Source: Chaunax sp. Z400
Taxonomy: Eukaryota > Chordata > Actinopteri > Lophiiformes > Chaunacidae
Direction of reading: 5' to 3'
DNA length: 64,000 bases
Assembly (NCBI GenBank): GCA_037577475.1
Contig: CM075188.1
Span: 6,792,501 to 6,856,500 of the forward strand
Part shown: piece by piece, positions 38,628-52,479 of the stretch
Numbering within the stretch: the stretch's first letter is position 1
Layout of the letters: each line of letters starts with the position of its first letter
The notes under the pieces: generated by a model
Told to the model about the DNA's origin: nothing
Seen by the model: only the letters and a program-made list of their open reading frames with translations
Database searches by the model: none
Program-made: the position numbers and the translations under genes

Positions 38628-38750
38628 ATGAAAGGACCAGAGAAAACCCTAGAGGAGAGACGCTCCAGTCTGGATGCTGAGATCGACTCCCTCACCAGTA
38701 TCCTGGCAGACCTGGAGAGCAGCTCGCCTTATAAGCCTCGGAGCACACAA
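38628..38750 (+). CDS. lpp: lpp, third coding exon (NES-like leucine helix, residues 101-141)
   Basis: The acceptor is CCCTCAG at 38621-38627 and the donor CAA|GTACGA at 38750/38751. The exon is 123 bases, exactly 41 codons, phase 0 at both ends. It encodes MKGPEKTLEERRSSLDAEID followed by SLTSILADLE and SSSPYKPRSTQ. This is the most conserved block of the LPP N-terminal half. L115, I119, L122, I125 and L129 form a spaced leucine pattern corresponding to the LPP nuclear export signal. RRSS at 111-114 is a basophilic-kinase type site. The exon starts with ATG, but in the spliced message that codon is internal with C at -3, so I do not treat it as an alternative start. Confidence 0.95.
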
Positions 38751-40464
38751 GTACGACACTAACACAACTTCACTCATGTGCATGCAAACATACACCTATA
38801 AGTGAGGGAAATATTCAGTGCTTTTTACAGCACTACGTTCATCTGAAAGCCATAGTTTCTGGTTATTTTTTTGGAAGGTCCACTGCATCAGTTTTACATA
38901 TGTAGCTCAGTTTGTGATTCAGTCTGAAAATAGCTGCATTTAAGTTATAAAGTTATAGGACAAAGTTTATTTTTACGTTGTCCCTCTTCTACACAACTTA
39001 GAGAGATGATACTTTTTAAGTACTGCTTTATGAAGAGTAGGATTTGGTAAACATCCAAAATATAATGTAGCAAATTAGATTGCTGCAGCAAATAGACTCG
39101 TATGCTGCATCTTTTAAAAATGTTTTGCAGTGACGACAAAGAGAGCCTTGACCTATATCATTAGTTGATATTAAACGATATTAAGAGCAACTTGAAAAAG
39201 TCAATGCCTTGGGCATTTCACTAAATTGTTTGACACACAATTAATGTAGGACAGGCAGTTAAAAAAAACCTGTATGAAGCAGGAAGGCTCATGCAGATCA
39301 TATCTCTAGTGAGATATTCGAGCAATAATTTTGATACCTGAAAGGTCATTCTTTGTAGCTACACCACCATCACTAGTGTATGAAATGTGTGTTTTTTACT
39401 GTGTAGCTACCACGTCAACATGTTTTATTTATTTATTATGGATACATATGTAACCCTGAAAGCAGGGTTAAGATGATAAATTATTGACAGAGCTATCTAT
39501 TCATTTAGCTGTAGATGAGGTTCTGTGCTCTCATACAAGATACGCTGACACATACTGCCAGTACATGTCACGTGGAGGAAAAAGACCGGGGATTTTCTAA
39601 CTGCTTTTATAGCACATCTGTGAATGTAATATTTTTTCAGACCAGCACAATCCACATAAGCTACTACGTTTGTGGAAAATGACATTTGAAGCGTAGCATT
39701 TTGTGGGAAGCGTGCAGTGTTACAAAAACTGACAAAAGAGTGCTGGTTGCAAGTGCTTACATCCTTTGGTTTGGTGACTCCTGCCTCACTGGTTAGAGGG
39801 AGTAAAATCGGCATACTACAACAAATTGAAAAGTATTGCACCACACAGGGGAAACAGCAGATGCAGAGTGGAAGGAAGTAAACCATGTGGCTGTGAAATG
39901 ACACACTCTAAAACCAAGTTAGTAAGATATGACTGGATGATTTCTAGTGTGCTTCTCATTGTGGTGAGTAAATGTTTTCATGGGTGCCGATGTAAAATAA
40001 TATGATGCTGTAATAACATAAAATTATTTACTCATCAAACATGGTGAACTCCCTTTTTGACCATTCAAATGGAGTTTCAAGGGATTATTGTCGAATTATA
40101 GGTTTGACCCTTCGTGTGTGTAGACCACAGACATCTGGGGAGGTTTCCCACTGATGGAGAACTTGACAACGTTCATGTCCTCATTGCTGTGACCTTCCAA
40201 AGGTCACGCAACATTGACTGTCGTTGCCTCTGCTTCTCAGTGTAATGCACTCAGTGGTTCAACATGCCCAGAATACTTCTTTGTCTAATTGCTGTATTTA
40301 AAATAAAACTGTGTCACTAATCCGGCTTATCGGTTCTGTCCTGTAGACTCTTTTTTTATTTTTATTTTTTTACAGTAAACGTTCATGTTAGGAAATGTGC
40401 TTGTTTTTTATACATAAAGTGAGGTGAGAAATACCAGTCTTACAGCTGTGTGGTAATTATGTGA

Positions 40465-40567
40465 CTAGAGCCTGCAGCTGGTTAGCTTATCTTGTTTTAG
40501 CTTATCTTAGCTTAGTGTACTTTAGTGTAAAGACTGGAAACAGAGGGAAACAAGTAGCCTGGCCAAA
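40465..40567 (+). repeat. Fish interspersed repeat fragment
   Basis: It contains GCTGGTTAGCTTATC, repeated TTAGCTTA words and AAAGACTGGAAACAGAGGGA, then AGTAGCCTGGCC. This succession is typical of a dispersed repeat abundant in teleost introns. The class is not assigned. Confidence 0.6.
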
Positions 40568-41175
40568 CATTTTTTTCTGGGTCTGACAACTCGTTCCAGT
40601 CAATTGTCTAACCAATGACCCCCATAAAACCACAACTTGTTGTTTTTACACTTTGGTTTTTACCCCAGATCAAACAACAACAACCAAAAAAGGAAAAATG
40701 ACAAATCTTATGCTAAACTATAATAGCTGCCTGCTAGCTGTAGCATCATATTTAGTATTTAGACACACGTGTGGTATCACTATCCTCATCTAACTTGTGG
40801 CTACAATGAAAATAGCACATTTCCATAATGTTGAAAAAATCATTGTTAAAATTGTATCATCTATATACTGTTAGCTTTCAGTGTGACAAGGTCAGAAAAT
40901 TTTGCACAATGGACAGCTCATACATATCAACTCCTATGGATAGCCCATAGGTCTAAATTTTCTGCATTTAGTCCAGCGATCAATCTTGTCACACAAGATC
41001 AGCATCGGATGAGGTTAACATGTATGAGAACTGTTTGCATTCAGTCCAAATTCAGAGCAAAAAGAATCAAAAGCTAAATGTGCAAGCATCGTCTATTCTT
41101 TGTGTTTCATGTAAGAACACACTGACACACTCTCTCTCACACACACACAAACAAACACAAACAAGTATATATATA

Positions 41176-41996
41176 CTGAGCAACAGTAGAAATGCATATT
41201 TTTTGATGTCATGCCATCCTGTTCATATTACATATCAAAGGCAAATTATGGTTCACACATCTTTATTCATCCTTTAGCCATACAGAAAAATCATTTTTGT
41301 GCAAATTAGTGGTTGTTGCCTTTGTGTTTACAAGTCAAAAAGTGTGGATGGTGATACAGAGAACAACAACAACAGTCAGTAACGCATGTGACCACCTCCA
41401 GCATTTATCACAGCGTCACATCTCCTTTGCATGGAGTTGATAAGACGTTTATCTGAACTTGTAGGATGACATGCCATTCTTCCTGCAGTGCTGTGACAAG
41501 TTGTTCATGTGTTGCTGGAGCAGGATCTCTCCGTCTCACCCGGCGATCCAGAACATCCCACAGATGCTCTATTGGGTTGAGATCTGTCTCCACTGTGCAA
41601 TGCGCCATAACATCTGTAACATCTGTGCTACACGTGTCTGCCGAGTTCCGGCCATCAGCATCATCACCATCCCAACTGCCTGGTCACTCAAGTTTTTCGG
41701 AAGCCGTGGCATCATCAGTTGTTTCAGTAGGACATTAATTAGACCCGAGATTTTATAGCCTTGGCCAGGTGTTTGCAATCATGAACTAAAAAAAATCTCA
41801 CCAACACCATTGTTGACTCTGAAATGCATCAATGACTGTTATTTCTATGTTATGACTAAATGATGGTTATGCATGATTTAACATGTTTTGGTTGTGGGTA
41901 CTTAAAAAAGTCATTTCAGTCTCTCACATGCTAGATCAGGGCTAGTGAATGGAAAATATTGGGTTTTTAAAACTATGCGTTTCTATTGTTGCTCAG
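41176..41996 (-). mobile_element. Internally deleted Tc1/mariner element
   Basis: The element is 821 bp with near-perfect terminal inverted repeats. The left end reads CTGAGCAACAGTAGAAATGC and the right end, inverted, CTGAGCAACAATAGAAACGC. TA dinucleotides flank both ends (41174-41175 and 41997-41998), the expected target duplication. The terminal repeats are about 25 bp, much shorter than those of the element at 16046, so this is a different family. The interior encodes only the two ends of a transposase, on the minus strand. The size is about half that of an autonomous copy, so it is a non-autonomous deletion derivative. Confidence 0.92.
41408..41712 (-). pseudogene. Deleted Tc1/mariner transposase pseudogene
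   Basis: From 41712 leftwards the minus strand reads MPRLPKNLSDQAVGMVMMLM and then a region like the first helix-turn-helix of Tc1 transposases. This joins directly, in a different frame near 41585, to the C-terminal block DLNPIEHLWDVLDRRVRRRD followed by LVTALQEEWHVI (41408-41608). The whole central catalytic region, including the first two Asp residues, is missing; only the Glu of NPIE remains. This is a deletion plus frameshift and cannot yield active protein. Confidence 0.88.
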
Positions 41997-44900
41997 TACA
42001 CATAAAATGCACAGAAGGAACGGATGAAACACATGGCACTTTTGTAGGGGTAAAAACTGTAGATATACAGTACAGTAGTTTGTATTAGAGCAGGATTCTG
42101 AAGGCTTTTGTCTATATGACTTGAAAAATTGATGTGCACCTGTATTCCTCTGAAAGCCCAGCTGGCGAATGAGCGGGTGAACAGCCATACTAACTAATGT
42201 ATGGCTGTCATGGTGCTTTTACCTGTCAGGGTCAAAGTCACTGCGTGTTTATTTTTAACGCAACCTGCTGCAAGCTTTTGGAGGTATGGTAGAGAAGACA
42301 CCACCTGTGTCTGAGCAGAGTACACATAGATGCTATGACATGTATTAATCATGAAAAGCTGTGTCTCAGATATTCTGTTGACTTAACCCTGTTTTTGCAG
42401 TGTTACCATAATGCCCATTTATGTTTGCTGTGTTTATATGCACATGGAAAAGATTTGCTCTCTGTTTAATTGTTAATGTTTCAGTATTTCAAACACAGCA
42501 CATGCTGTTACTCTCTCCTCAGCTGATGCTGATTGTAGTTGATTAACCTCAGGTTGACCTTTTCCCCTATCCAGCTGCTCCTGTCAGTCCATGCTCGGCT
42601 TCTTTCGATGCATTATTCTATAACTTAACACTGGTGTGTGTCTACAGTCAGGTTCCATACTTAAGCAGTAGCACGACTGCTACACAGTAATCTTCTGCTT
42701 CTATAAGCAAAGAGTAACCGGTGCTTTTGATTTACAGCTTTCTGAGCTCAAGCAATTACAGAGCCAGCCCTCCACAATCAATAGGCCACCCTGTCCTCTC
42801 CCTTTTTAACTTCTAGGAGAGGAATCCTTCCTTTGGATTCCGTAAAGGGACCTTAAGTGTGCTCAACTCCCAGATAAAATTGAAATGGACATTGCTGCTC
42901 ATTCATAAAAATCTAAGTAGCATTCCTGCAAACATTCAGCCGGCACTGATGCTTCACAGACATCAAAACAATTTTGTTTGCTTTAGTTGGTATTCTCTGT
43001 GGCATAACAGTGGGTAATGAAACGTGATCATTATATAATTCTCATTTGTTCTCCCTTCCACTTCCATCTTAGTTTCCATTTGTTATTTGACACACTCATC
43101 TAAGTTTGTTTGCTTTATCCTGCGACAGAAAAAATTAAGCCTGATGGTAATGCTCATTATTCCATTAGAGGTTTTTGTTATTTCTTGTTATACCAGATTT
43201 TAGATGTTTATATTATTCCACAAATTATCATGATATTTAAAACTCACTGGTCTATGCTTTTGTTGCCTATTCCTGGTTTTATGGGGCTGTTTTGAAGGTC
43301 AAGACAGATGTCTATACTGGCTCTAGCCCTTTGTCCAGAAAAAAAACTTAATTTTTGCCACAACACAATCTGGCAACGCACAGCTGTAGAGAATCAAATT
43401 TATGCCCACTCACATTCCAGGCTGATTGCTTGGCCTCTGGTATTGCTGCTTTATCGGGAACTGTTCATCAAAACACTGTCACATTCTACATTCACTTCCT
43501 TAGATTCTTAGCAATTCACCTGATAAGTGCAAAGTCGATCGGCTGCCAATAAAGTCCAAGGAATGACTTACAGACAGACAGAATATTTTTTTTGGTTATC
43601 TCACAATCATCCTGACGAAGATAGATTAATTACTTCTAGAGTTGATAGACTTTTAAAACTTGTGGGTATACTTCTCCATCAAACCTTTCTGGAGTTTCAC
43701 TGGTTTCTAAAGAGATTTCTTTTGGTTTAATGCAAAGACTATTTTTGGTCTGAATGGCTGCGTTGATTGATTGATCTTGATTTTAGGTTAGAGTGAGTTT
43801 AGGCTGAGAGTCTCTGAAGTTCAAGTATGGATTGAGTTTAGGGTCTTTAAAAAACTGATCACAACCAACCACCATAAGAGCAACCTTCCCCTCATCCGTT
43901 CAAACAAAAGTTATGTGTTCAAACCCAAAACCCAGCGGCAGCCAGCTTTACTGATAACCCCACCTTTAGTCAGCAGATGAACTGTCTAGTTGACAGTCAT
44001 CAAAGTATTATCAGCTCTACATCATACATTGCTATAAGATCATGTTCTACGATTTAATATCACCGTTTGTCCTCAATTCTAAGTCTGGCGCTGTGATTGG
44101 AGGAAACACGAGAGAGAGCATGTTCATGCTAAATTTTTCATATCTGCTGCACTGCAATCTCAGCCCAAACAGCCGCACTAACATGCAGCGTGGGCCTGTC
44201 TAAACATATCAGATCTGTTTGGGGGAGTTTACAAGGAGGCCCAGATGAGTGTCAAAATAGTGCGCTCCTCAAACGCCAGAGTAGCACTGCTGCTCAGGCT
44301 GCTGAGGCATCGACTGCCATGACCTCTGCTTCACACCGACCTCTGCTGCATTTCTAGTAAACCAATATCAACATCAACATCCCTCCTGTTGAGATTCTAC
44401 AGTGTCTAGTTTCTGATTGATTTTGTACGTTGTCAAAAAAAATAAAGAGAAGGATGTTTTTCTTTGATATGTGGCTCTAGGTCATATAGAATTACTTGAA
44501 TACAAAATGTGGTCATCTGAATTCAAGCTCTTCCCAGATTATCATGAAGAAAATATACAGTAATAAGACTTCAACCTATGAATGTGTGTCAGTATCCATA
44601 AAAGGTCTTCCTCAGCTGATTTGTTTATTGTATGTGTCTTAGTTAAGCTTTTAGCCAGAATTGATTGTTTTTCACCTCCATCATAGACAAAGATTGACAG
44701 TTTTGACTAAATAACTAAATTAGTAACTTATAAATATTAAACTTCACACAAACCTCAGAAGCAACTTGTTTGGTTTAGTCTTTGTGTATATTTTTATGAT
44801 GTCACTACTTTGCTAAATTATCATGCAGTGAATGTGTTGTTATGTACACAGTGCTGATGCACTTAAACAGTTATTCGCTATACAACCAATTAAACAACCA

Positions 44901-45728
44901 TATTTTTTTTCCACAGTAAGCAGTGACATTTTTGTCCCAATTAAACTCGAATGCACCCCCTCCATTAAAGCTGCACCTCCTCTGATCTGATTCAGTCTGG
45001 TGTGATGAGATCTAAGTTGAAATTAAAACGCTCTTCCTGTCCAATACATCCACATGCTGTGAAATGATCATGTGCAGGACAATAAATAAAAAATGAAAGT
45101 CTCAGCCCTTATTCGACATACCCTCACCACCACAATAAACTTCCCCAGTTGTCATGCACTGCATCAGGAGATGTGTGTGTTTTTGGTGTTTGTTCTGTCA
45201 TCTCAATTAGCAGTCATTAGTCATGTACTGAAGCCGTGTGTTTCTTTGTCGTAAACTGAGGTGTGCTTGTTAATGCCGTCTAGGAATATTACAGGAACTG
45301 CTCTCTGATCTGAGTTCTTCTGTGCTTCTAAGGAAAGAGGTCGTGACCCTGTGACTTGGACGTCAGATTTCATGTGTATACGTCACAGAATTCTGTAGTC
45401 AGACTCGTGTTTTTGTGCAGAGTAAGACTAGAGGTCTTCACTTTGTTTCTAGCATTTGAAACATGACCTGGGATTTGACTCGGGGTTGACTGCTTTGGGA
45501 AGGGTCCTGTTCTATCTTTGCACTGCTCATACCTGTTAGCTAATTTGCTGCTTTTGACCAAATAATGTAGAAATTATGGAACCATAGGACAAAAAACGAA
45601 ACTAAACTGAGAACTAAGGCCGCTTTAAAACCTATAATTCATTAGCTCTGGTTACAATCAATGTATTAGTTTTTAAACTTGTTGCATGTCCCATTGCTTC
45701 AGTTTGTTTTCACAGAGAAAAAATTCAA

Positions 45729-46133
45729 TTGAACCTAAATGCATCCCTAAAAACCATCTGTTCAGTTCAGTCATTTGTGAGATGTGTTTGGGGCATGAGC
45801 AAGAATGTAAACACAGGAAAAAGACATATCAAGATGACAACATCCTTCGTTGGGACGTCCAGGTCCGGTTCATTCTCTGGCTGGCTGTTTGCAATTTGTG
45901 TATTTCCCTCATCCGCATGTCGGTATACAAAGTGCACCTGCTATGGGAGTCTGCTTAGCTTGCCGATGTACCTTGCAGTTTGGTCAGATCAAGGTCAGAT
46001 CGATGTCAGATCACATTCCCACCACAAAATTATAGCTTCAGAATTTGTTTGTGAGTCAACAGAGACCCCGTCCACTGCAGGATTATGTGCAGTTGTTTTG
46101 GTACCTGAGGAAAACGAACCAGATTCAGACTGA
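45729..46133 (+). other. Unassigned 134-codon open frame
   Basis: An open frame inside lpp intron 3 that I do not recognise. It has no known domain, signal peptide or clear membrane segment. A second frame overlaps it at 45686-45958, and words such as GGTCCGGTTC and AACGAACCAGA suggest a decayed DNA transposon rather than a gene. There is no evidence of expression. Confidence 0.2.
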
Positions 46134-48036
46134 TGAAATAATACAGGTTTAAAAACGTGCAAAAGTCCTCATGAAAGTTTGCATTTGCACTTCACCTAAA
46201 CAGCTATGTAGATAAGGCCAAAGTGTAGATAAATAAATGTAGCCAAGCCTTCACCATGTTACATATGTTAAATATTTTACAAAACATGGCAAAATCTGTT
46301 TTATTAATAGTTTCTACACAGTCATTTTCATATCTCAATGTTTTTGGAAACAGAACGAAAACTAAACTAAACTTTTATTTACATAATAATGTTGTATGAT
46401 TATATACAAGCAGAAATGTTTAAATAAAGACCTAAACCTTCATATCTCATGTCATGTCAAGGAATCGGACAGTTATATTTACTTATTAAACACTTTAAAT
46501 GCAAATTCACTCTCCTTGCTTTCTCTAAGTGTCCGAACACAATAGGTGTGTTTGCAATTCAAATCAGTAAATCAGTAGCAGGCACATTATGGTTCTGTTT
46601 AATTCATACTGTATGAAGAGAAGGGCATCATGTGGCTGTCACCTCATCACTGTCAGCAGATGAGCTGCACTCATTGGTCTGTTCTTTGTTTTTTTACTTG
46701 ATGTCTGTGTAAGTTGCCATGTCCATACAAAACAGATGGATATTGTTGAAGTCGGCTGACAGTTTAGCTGAAGCCAAATGCTTGAAATGCGGCTGAGATG
46801 GATCCTTCCACATGAGTGCCCTAAGGAGGCCTCGCTTCACACTGTGCCAGTCAAGCCATACAATGACACTCGCATCTCTCAACAGGCAGAGCATTACAGA
46901 TGGCACTCCCTGTCACAACATTTTTTGTTGCCGTCTTTGGTGTTTGAATAAATGTCTCTCTGTTTAGCCGTCCTTTTTGGGGGCTTCAGGGGAATAGTGT
47001 TTGTTAAAGACCATTAAAAACAGGTCAAATGTCTTTATTACATTGTATTTTTAAGATCTTCAACTTGAATGATTAAGGTTTATCTTAAAAATACTGGAAA
47101 ACGCCATTTATTCCATTATCATCTTCACAATATTTACCTCACTTTTTAGTATTGTATAGCCCATAAACTAATGCCAAAACATTTTAAGGACTTAATGACG
47201 AATGCTTATTTTTCTTGTGTTACCTTGTGTCCAATATTTCAGGTGTTGCTTTTATGTAATTGTCTTAGTAAAAGTGTGTCTTTATGTGCTTTGTCTGAGG
47301 AAATATACCATTTATGTCCAAAATAAGCCTGTTTTATCTTAAATGATGTGTTACTGAACAATCCATTTGTTGTTTCACCCACCAGTAGGACGCTTTGTGG
47401 TTTGTATATTATGACACTGTGTGCCCTGTTTTTAGTTCATCTTCGACTACTGTATTATTATTATGTGTATCATATTCATGTCACGGTCCCTCTGTAATGT
47501 GAGGAATGTCCTTCACGTTTTGGCTGTCACAGCACTGAGACACTCTGAATCAAGTTTCTTTTTTGGAATGTTGAATTTGTGTCGGTCATGCATGCATGTG
47601 ATGAGTTACATGCAGTGACACATTACCCAGTTATCTGTGCTGATTTTTCAGATGGTCTCTTGTGAACACAAATGTCAGTCATGAGGGAAATGAATGGACA
47701 GCCACCTCTAGGTTTTTTAAAGTGCAGTTTGCCAATTCAAAATTCACGTTGTGAGAAAAATTGCCATGTTTTTTCTCTTTGATGGTGACAGTCACCTACC
47801 AGCTATTTTTACAGTTTTATTCTTCAGAGCTCTGACACCACAAGTGTGCAATTGAGTGCTTCTGCAGCTTGTCTCCAAGAGCTGCCAGAACTCCACCAAG
47901 ATGACACTGCAACTCTGTAATTATAGGGCTTGGTGGTGTTTAACTTTTCCCTCTGTTTGTTTCATATACTGCTATTTTCTGTAATTGCTTTGTTGCTGCG
48001 CTGAGCAGAGATGCTGCCACAGTGCTGGTGGCTCCC

Positions 48037-48054
48037 ATTGACCTTAAGGTCAAT
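48037..48054. other. 18-bp perfect palindrome of nuclear-receptor half sites
   Basis: ATTGACCTTAAGGTCAAT is its own reverse complement. It contains TGACCT and AGGTCA separated by TA, an everted repeat with 2-bp spacing of the half site used by nuclear receptors. Function is not shown by the sequence alone. Confidence 0.4.
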
Positions 48055-51000
48055 CTGACAGCAGGTTCTGAGTTTTGACAGGAGCAGCCAACTGTGGAGA
48101 GAGGAGCATGCCTTGGGGCAATCATTGTGTTTCATCAATGTTTGTTAGCCTAATAAACTGCATAGTATCAGCCTATTGTCTTTTATCAACTGGTTGAACC
48201 AATGACATATTTAGTTGATGCCAAGAAGCTGTGACAATCAATGTATCCTGCCTCTTTACATCGTCCTAGTAACAATGCTAAAAGCCTTACCATAAACAGC
48301 TGTCAGTGCACATTATCCATGATCCACATAATGTGCAAGCTTCCAGTACAAACACACAAACACGCAGCTTCTGAGAGAACAGTTACAGTTGTCCATCTCT
48401 GGGATTGATGTCATCGACATACTGTAAGCGATGGACGTTTTCAACTGTGCAGTATTTCATCTGTTGAAGCAGACGGGGTCAGAAGTGCATGAAAACCTAA
48501 TTACAGGGATGAGTCAGGGATGTGTATGGTGAGAGACTGGCCTGTAGTACTGCTGGATAAAACAATTAGATGCTTCTGTGTGAGAGCTACAAAATGCGTA
48601 TTTCCCACTTCATTAAAGATAGCCTGCAGAAGCCTTTATTTTTTTCCACGCAGTATCCCAGAAAATGATTTTTAGTTGCATCAGTGAGAAACATGCCATA
48701 CTTTTTATGATGTTGTTACATCATTCTAGAAATATTACATATTTTCTTCTGAAGCAGAAAGAGATGGCATAACTGAGAATGACAATCAAGAGCAGCCTTA
48801 AATATGGAGTGGTATGTCATGTAGACTAATGTACACGATGAGTGTAACATGGCCTCACATTAATATCATCATCAGTTCATCATTGTACAAAACCTATAGG
48901 CAACAATAATCAAGTCTTGTATCAAATTCCTCACTTTGCTATCAAAAACCATTTATCTGCCTATAGAAAACAAACTTCATTCTAAAGTGATACTAAAGAT
49001 TCAAGCAGCATCATTGTATACATATGTAAACAGACATAACCAACAGGTCACTTATAAAAAAGAACCTGTAATAATATATGTACATAGACACATGTATCAA
49101 GAGCAATATCGAGGTTAACAGGACAACCCTAAGATAAATATTTAGTCCAAGAAATAGTATCTAATAAACAATTCAGTGAACATCTGAAAAAGGTATTCAA
49201 TGTGACGTTTTACAAGAAAAGATTAAGGAGAAATTCATCATTCAGTCCCTTTGGAGCCAATGTTTATGAATCCAGTAAGCCTCACGTTGTTTGAGTAGTA
49301 CGAATATCATAGGTTCTAAGTATGACATTCAACATACATTTTAGATTTTATTTTATTTTTTTTGTGGTTAGAAAATCACCTTGATCAATTCATTGACCCA
49401 ATGTAGGTCTTATGGCATCAGACTAGCTGAATGCGAATTTGGTCTGTGGTAATTTGGAGACTGGCAAATTGACTCAAACACTGGAAAATTCCCAGTAATT
49501 ATCTTGATCACAATTTTGATTTCTGCATATAAGGCATCCCTGTAGAGATTGTTTGTGTATTTATTATCAGCAGATAGATCATACTATTGTGTATCAATGT
49601 TTACTTTCCAGTCTGTTTACGTAAAAAATGATAAATTGTTCAAACATTAGAAGCCAGGTACCAAATATCATAACTGTTATATTATCTACTTGGAGAATTG
49701 GTAACTGAACTTGTAGAACTGTTGACTTTATTTGAGCTTCTCATAGTCTCATGAGTTTTCTTCCCCTGTTAGTGTGTCTCATTTTCAATTCTTTAACACC
49801 TTACCCCTCAAGTATAAAGTTTAGGATGTACTTTGTAAGTAATAATCATGTTTGCATATTTAAATCTAACAGTCCAATTTTACAGTCATATTCCAGATCC
49901 AATGGAAGTCAGGTTTACATCCAATGAAGAGAAAACCAGGCACTGTGGTAGTATTTTAGGACTAATGTCAATACAATGCAGCCATTTCATCTAATTTCAT
50001 CTAATTTATCTGGTGTGGGTGAAAACATTGCTGAAAAATTCACCTTATAAATGTGAAGGTTGTTATGCAGCTATCACTTAAAAGAGCAAAAGAATCTGAT
50101 ATGCAGATATACCATGCACAGAGGGAGAAGTCCCCAATATGTGTTTAACATACTTTATCTGCAAACGGAAAGATTGTTCAATACAGCTCGAGGTCCCGCC
50201 ATGTTCCACAGAGACATTGTTTAATCATATTTAATGTGCCATATCTATTTTAGGAACAGAGTTGATACCCTCAATTTCATGACTGTATCGAGGCTGTTAA
50301 TGTGGCTATTTTGTCTGATTGTGCAAAAAGATGACAAAAGTTGAGGGATGAGTTATAATTAGGAATTCATCTATGGTCATAATGAAAGAGCTGGAACAGA
50401 TAGATTCAAATGGACCGTAGAGCCATCAGTTGAGCTTTGTGTGATTAAGGAGCAGGAAAAAGTTGAGGGAAAAATAACCAAGGTTTTAGATGAGTCTGAA
50501 AAGATGCAGAACTTCTCTCTCTTTAGGGGTTTTCCCCAAGCTTGCTTGAGAAAAAAAAATCCTCCCCCCCCCTCCTCCTGGTTTGAAATGCACAGTTAAC
50601 AGTTTTACTCAGCAGCCAGAGGCTTGTATAGTCTCTCATAATCTTTTCTAATGTGTCAAAAGGCTTTCTTGAGAGTCTCTGTGAAATTTCACACTTAAGT
50701 TGTTTGCAAAGTCAGTCTGAATCAGTGCAGGGTGAGGGTTAACTTTTCTGAAGGCGTTAGGGAAAACTTTTCTAAAAACTGTGTGCTTTTGTATGTGTGT
50801 GGAGGTGGTGTGAGAGTCAACAACACAGTATGCATTCAGACTGATGTTATATGTTAACTCTAGCTTCACACTTAAAATGACCTTGTCATCATTTAGCAAG
50901 ATTGCATGAAAATTAACTTTACTGGAAGGTCTGTGTTTGTGTAATCTGAGCCCACTTTAGTGTTAGCAAATTTTATTGGATTTTATTTTGATTATGTGAT

Positions 51001-52479
51001 CACAATAAAGGAGAAAAACCATGTCCAATTAAGTCTCAAATTACAATTGTAAATTTGTGACCTTCAATTTGATGATTTTTATGAAGGATTTTTAATACTG
51101 TACATTTTCCACACTGTGGTATATTATGGAATAACATGGACGTTTCTTGTCATATCAACATACCAAGTTATTATAGCTTTTGTGTAATAACTAGATAGAT
51201 TTGTGATATAACTAGAAAACCGTAAAGACAAAAAAGACAAGTTTATTTTAAAAATAACATAACTTTGTATGCAGTAATAACATCAAACATGTTATAATAC
51301 CATGAACAATATCTTAAGGTAATGTGAAAAGGATCATTGTAAAAACACTTTCAAATAAAAATGACAAACGGATCAAATTCTTTTCATTATGGTGGCAGCA
51401 ATGCACTTACTTATTGTAAAACATATTCTTATAAATAATGTAGTCTTGATTTCCTCCATATCGACCCACACAGAGTTTAAATATTACCACACAGAGTTTA
51501 AAGGAAAAAAAGAAACTCTTTATAACGATGCATTAATAATACATTAAACTAAAAGAAATGCATCAGACATACATTAAACTACTAGAGGATAGTGTCTGAG
51601 CCATCCTAATTGAGGCTATTTAGTGTGAATTGACTGTACTTTGCTCTAAATAAATACTGTTGTTGAACTGGCCACTGGCAGAATATACACAGCGACATCA
51701 CAGGAAGCAACGACTTAAGAGCCAAATAAACATCTTGCTCCTAAATGAGAAAGTGACAGTATCATCACATATAGTCTGTGTCCTACTTATCAGTCTTTTT
51801 ACTTATCCATTATATTACTTTAGACCACAGTCATTAGCGTTGACGTGTCAAAGACAAGCCGCAACTAAAACGATAGCTAAGTTAATATGAAACCTCTTCG
51901 GCTACTCTGACATTTGGTTCAGATTGTACGCATCTGATTAGTTTCATCACCCTCAGAAAGTGGTGAATCCATTCTCTTAATGTAATTTGTGGAAAATGTA
52001 CCATGACAGTGTAATTATTTTGAGGGACCAATTTGCATTTCCTGTGCTCTGTTAACTAAATGCTACTGTAGGTTCTAAGGCCTTAAAGATAAATTAATAA
52101 TCTGGAGTATTTAAAACCCATGAAACATTTAAATTAAGTAATTTCACTTCCTAAAGGGCAAACTGGAGATTTTACCATACATATGCAGACGCACTTTTTA
52201 AATAAACATCAGCACTAATCACTGAGACTGAAATCAGTGCGAGAGCAGAAAATATTTTCTGGAGATTTGAATGGTTCCTTAGGGGCTCCCCTCTGATTTA
52301 GATTAGATGGGATTTAGACAAAGTTGATGCGTTCACCTCTTAACAAAACTTGGAGTTCATTTTTATCTTAGTACAATTTTAGGTTCAAAGACTGCATTCT
52401 ACTGTATACTCTGACAGATAGAATTACAACACAAGTGTCTGATAGAATCGCAGTGTTTTATTTAATTTAAGCAGGAAAT

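Noticed and set aside
38628..38750. The ATG at the start of the third exon as an alternative promoter start
   Set aside because: It lies directly after the splice acceptor and is preceded in the message by an in-frame coding exon. No promoter features were seen.
41466..41758. Plus-strand 90- and 95-codon frames
   Set aside because: They are antisense shadows of the minus-strand Tc1/mariner transposase remnant.
46694..46906. 70-codon minus-strand frame as a small gene
   Set aside because: There is no start context, domain or neighbouring exon support. It may be conserved noncoding sequence at most.
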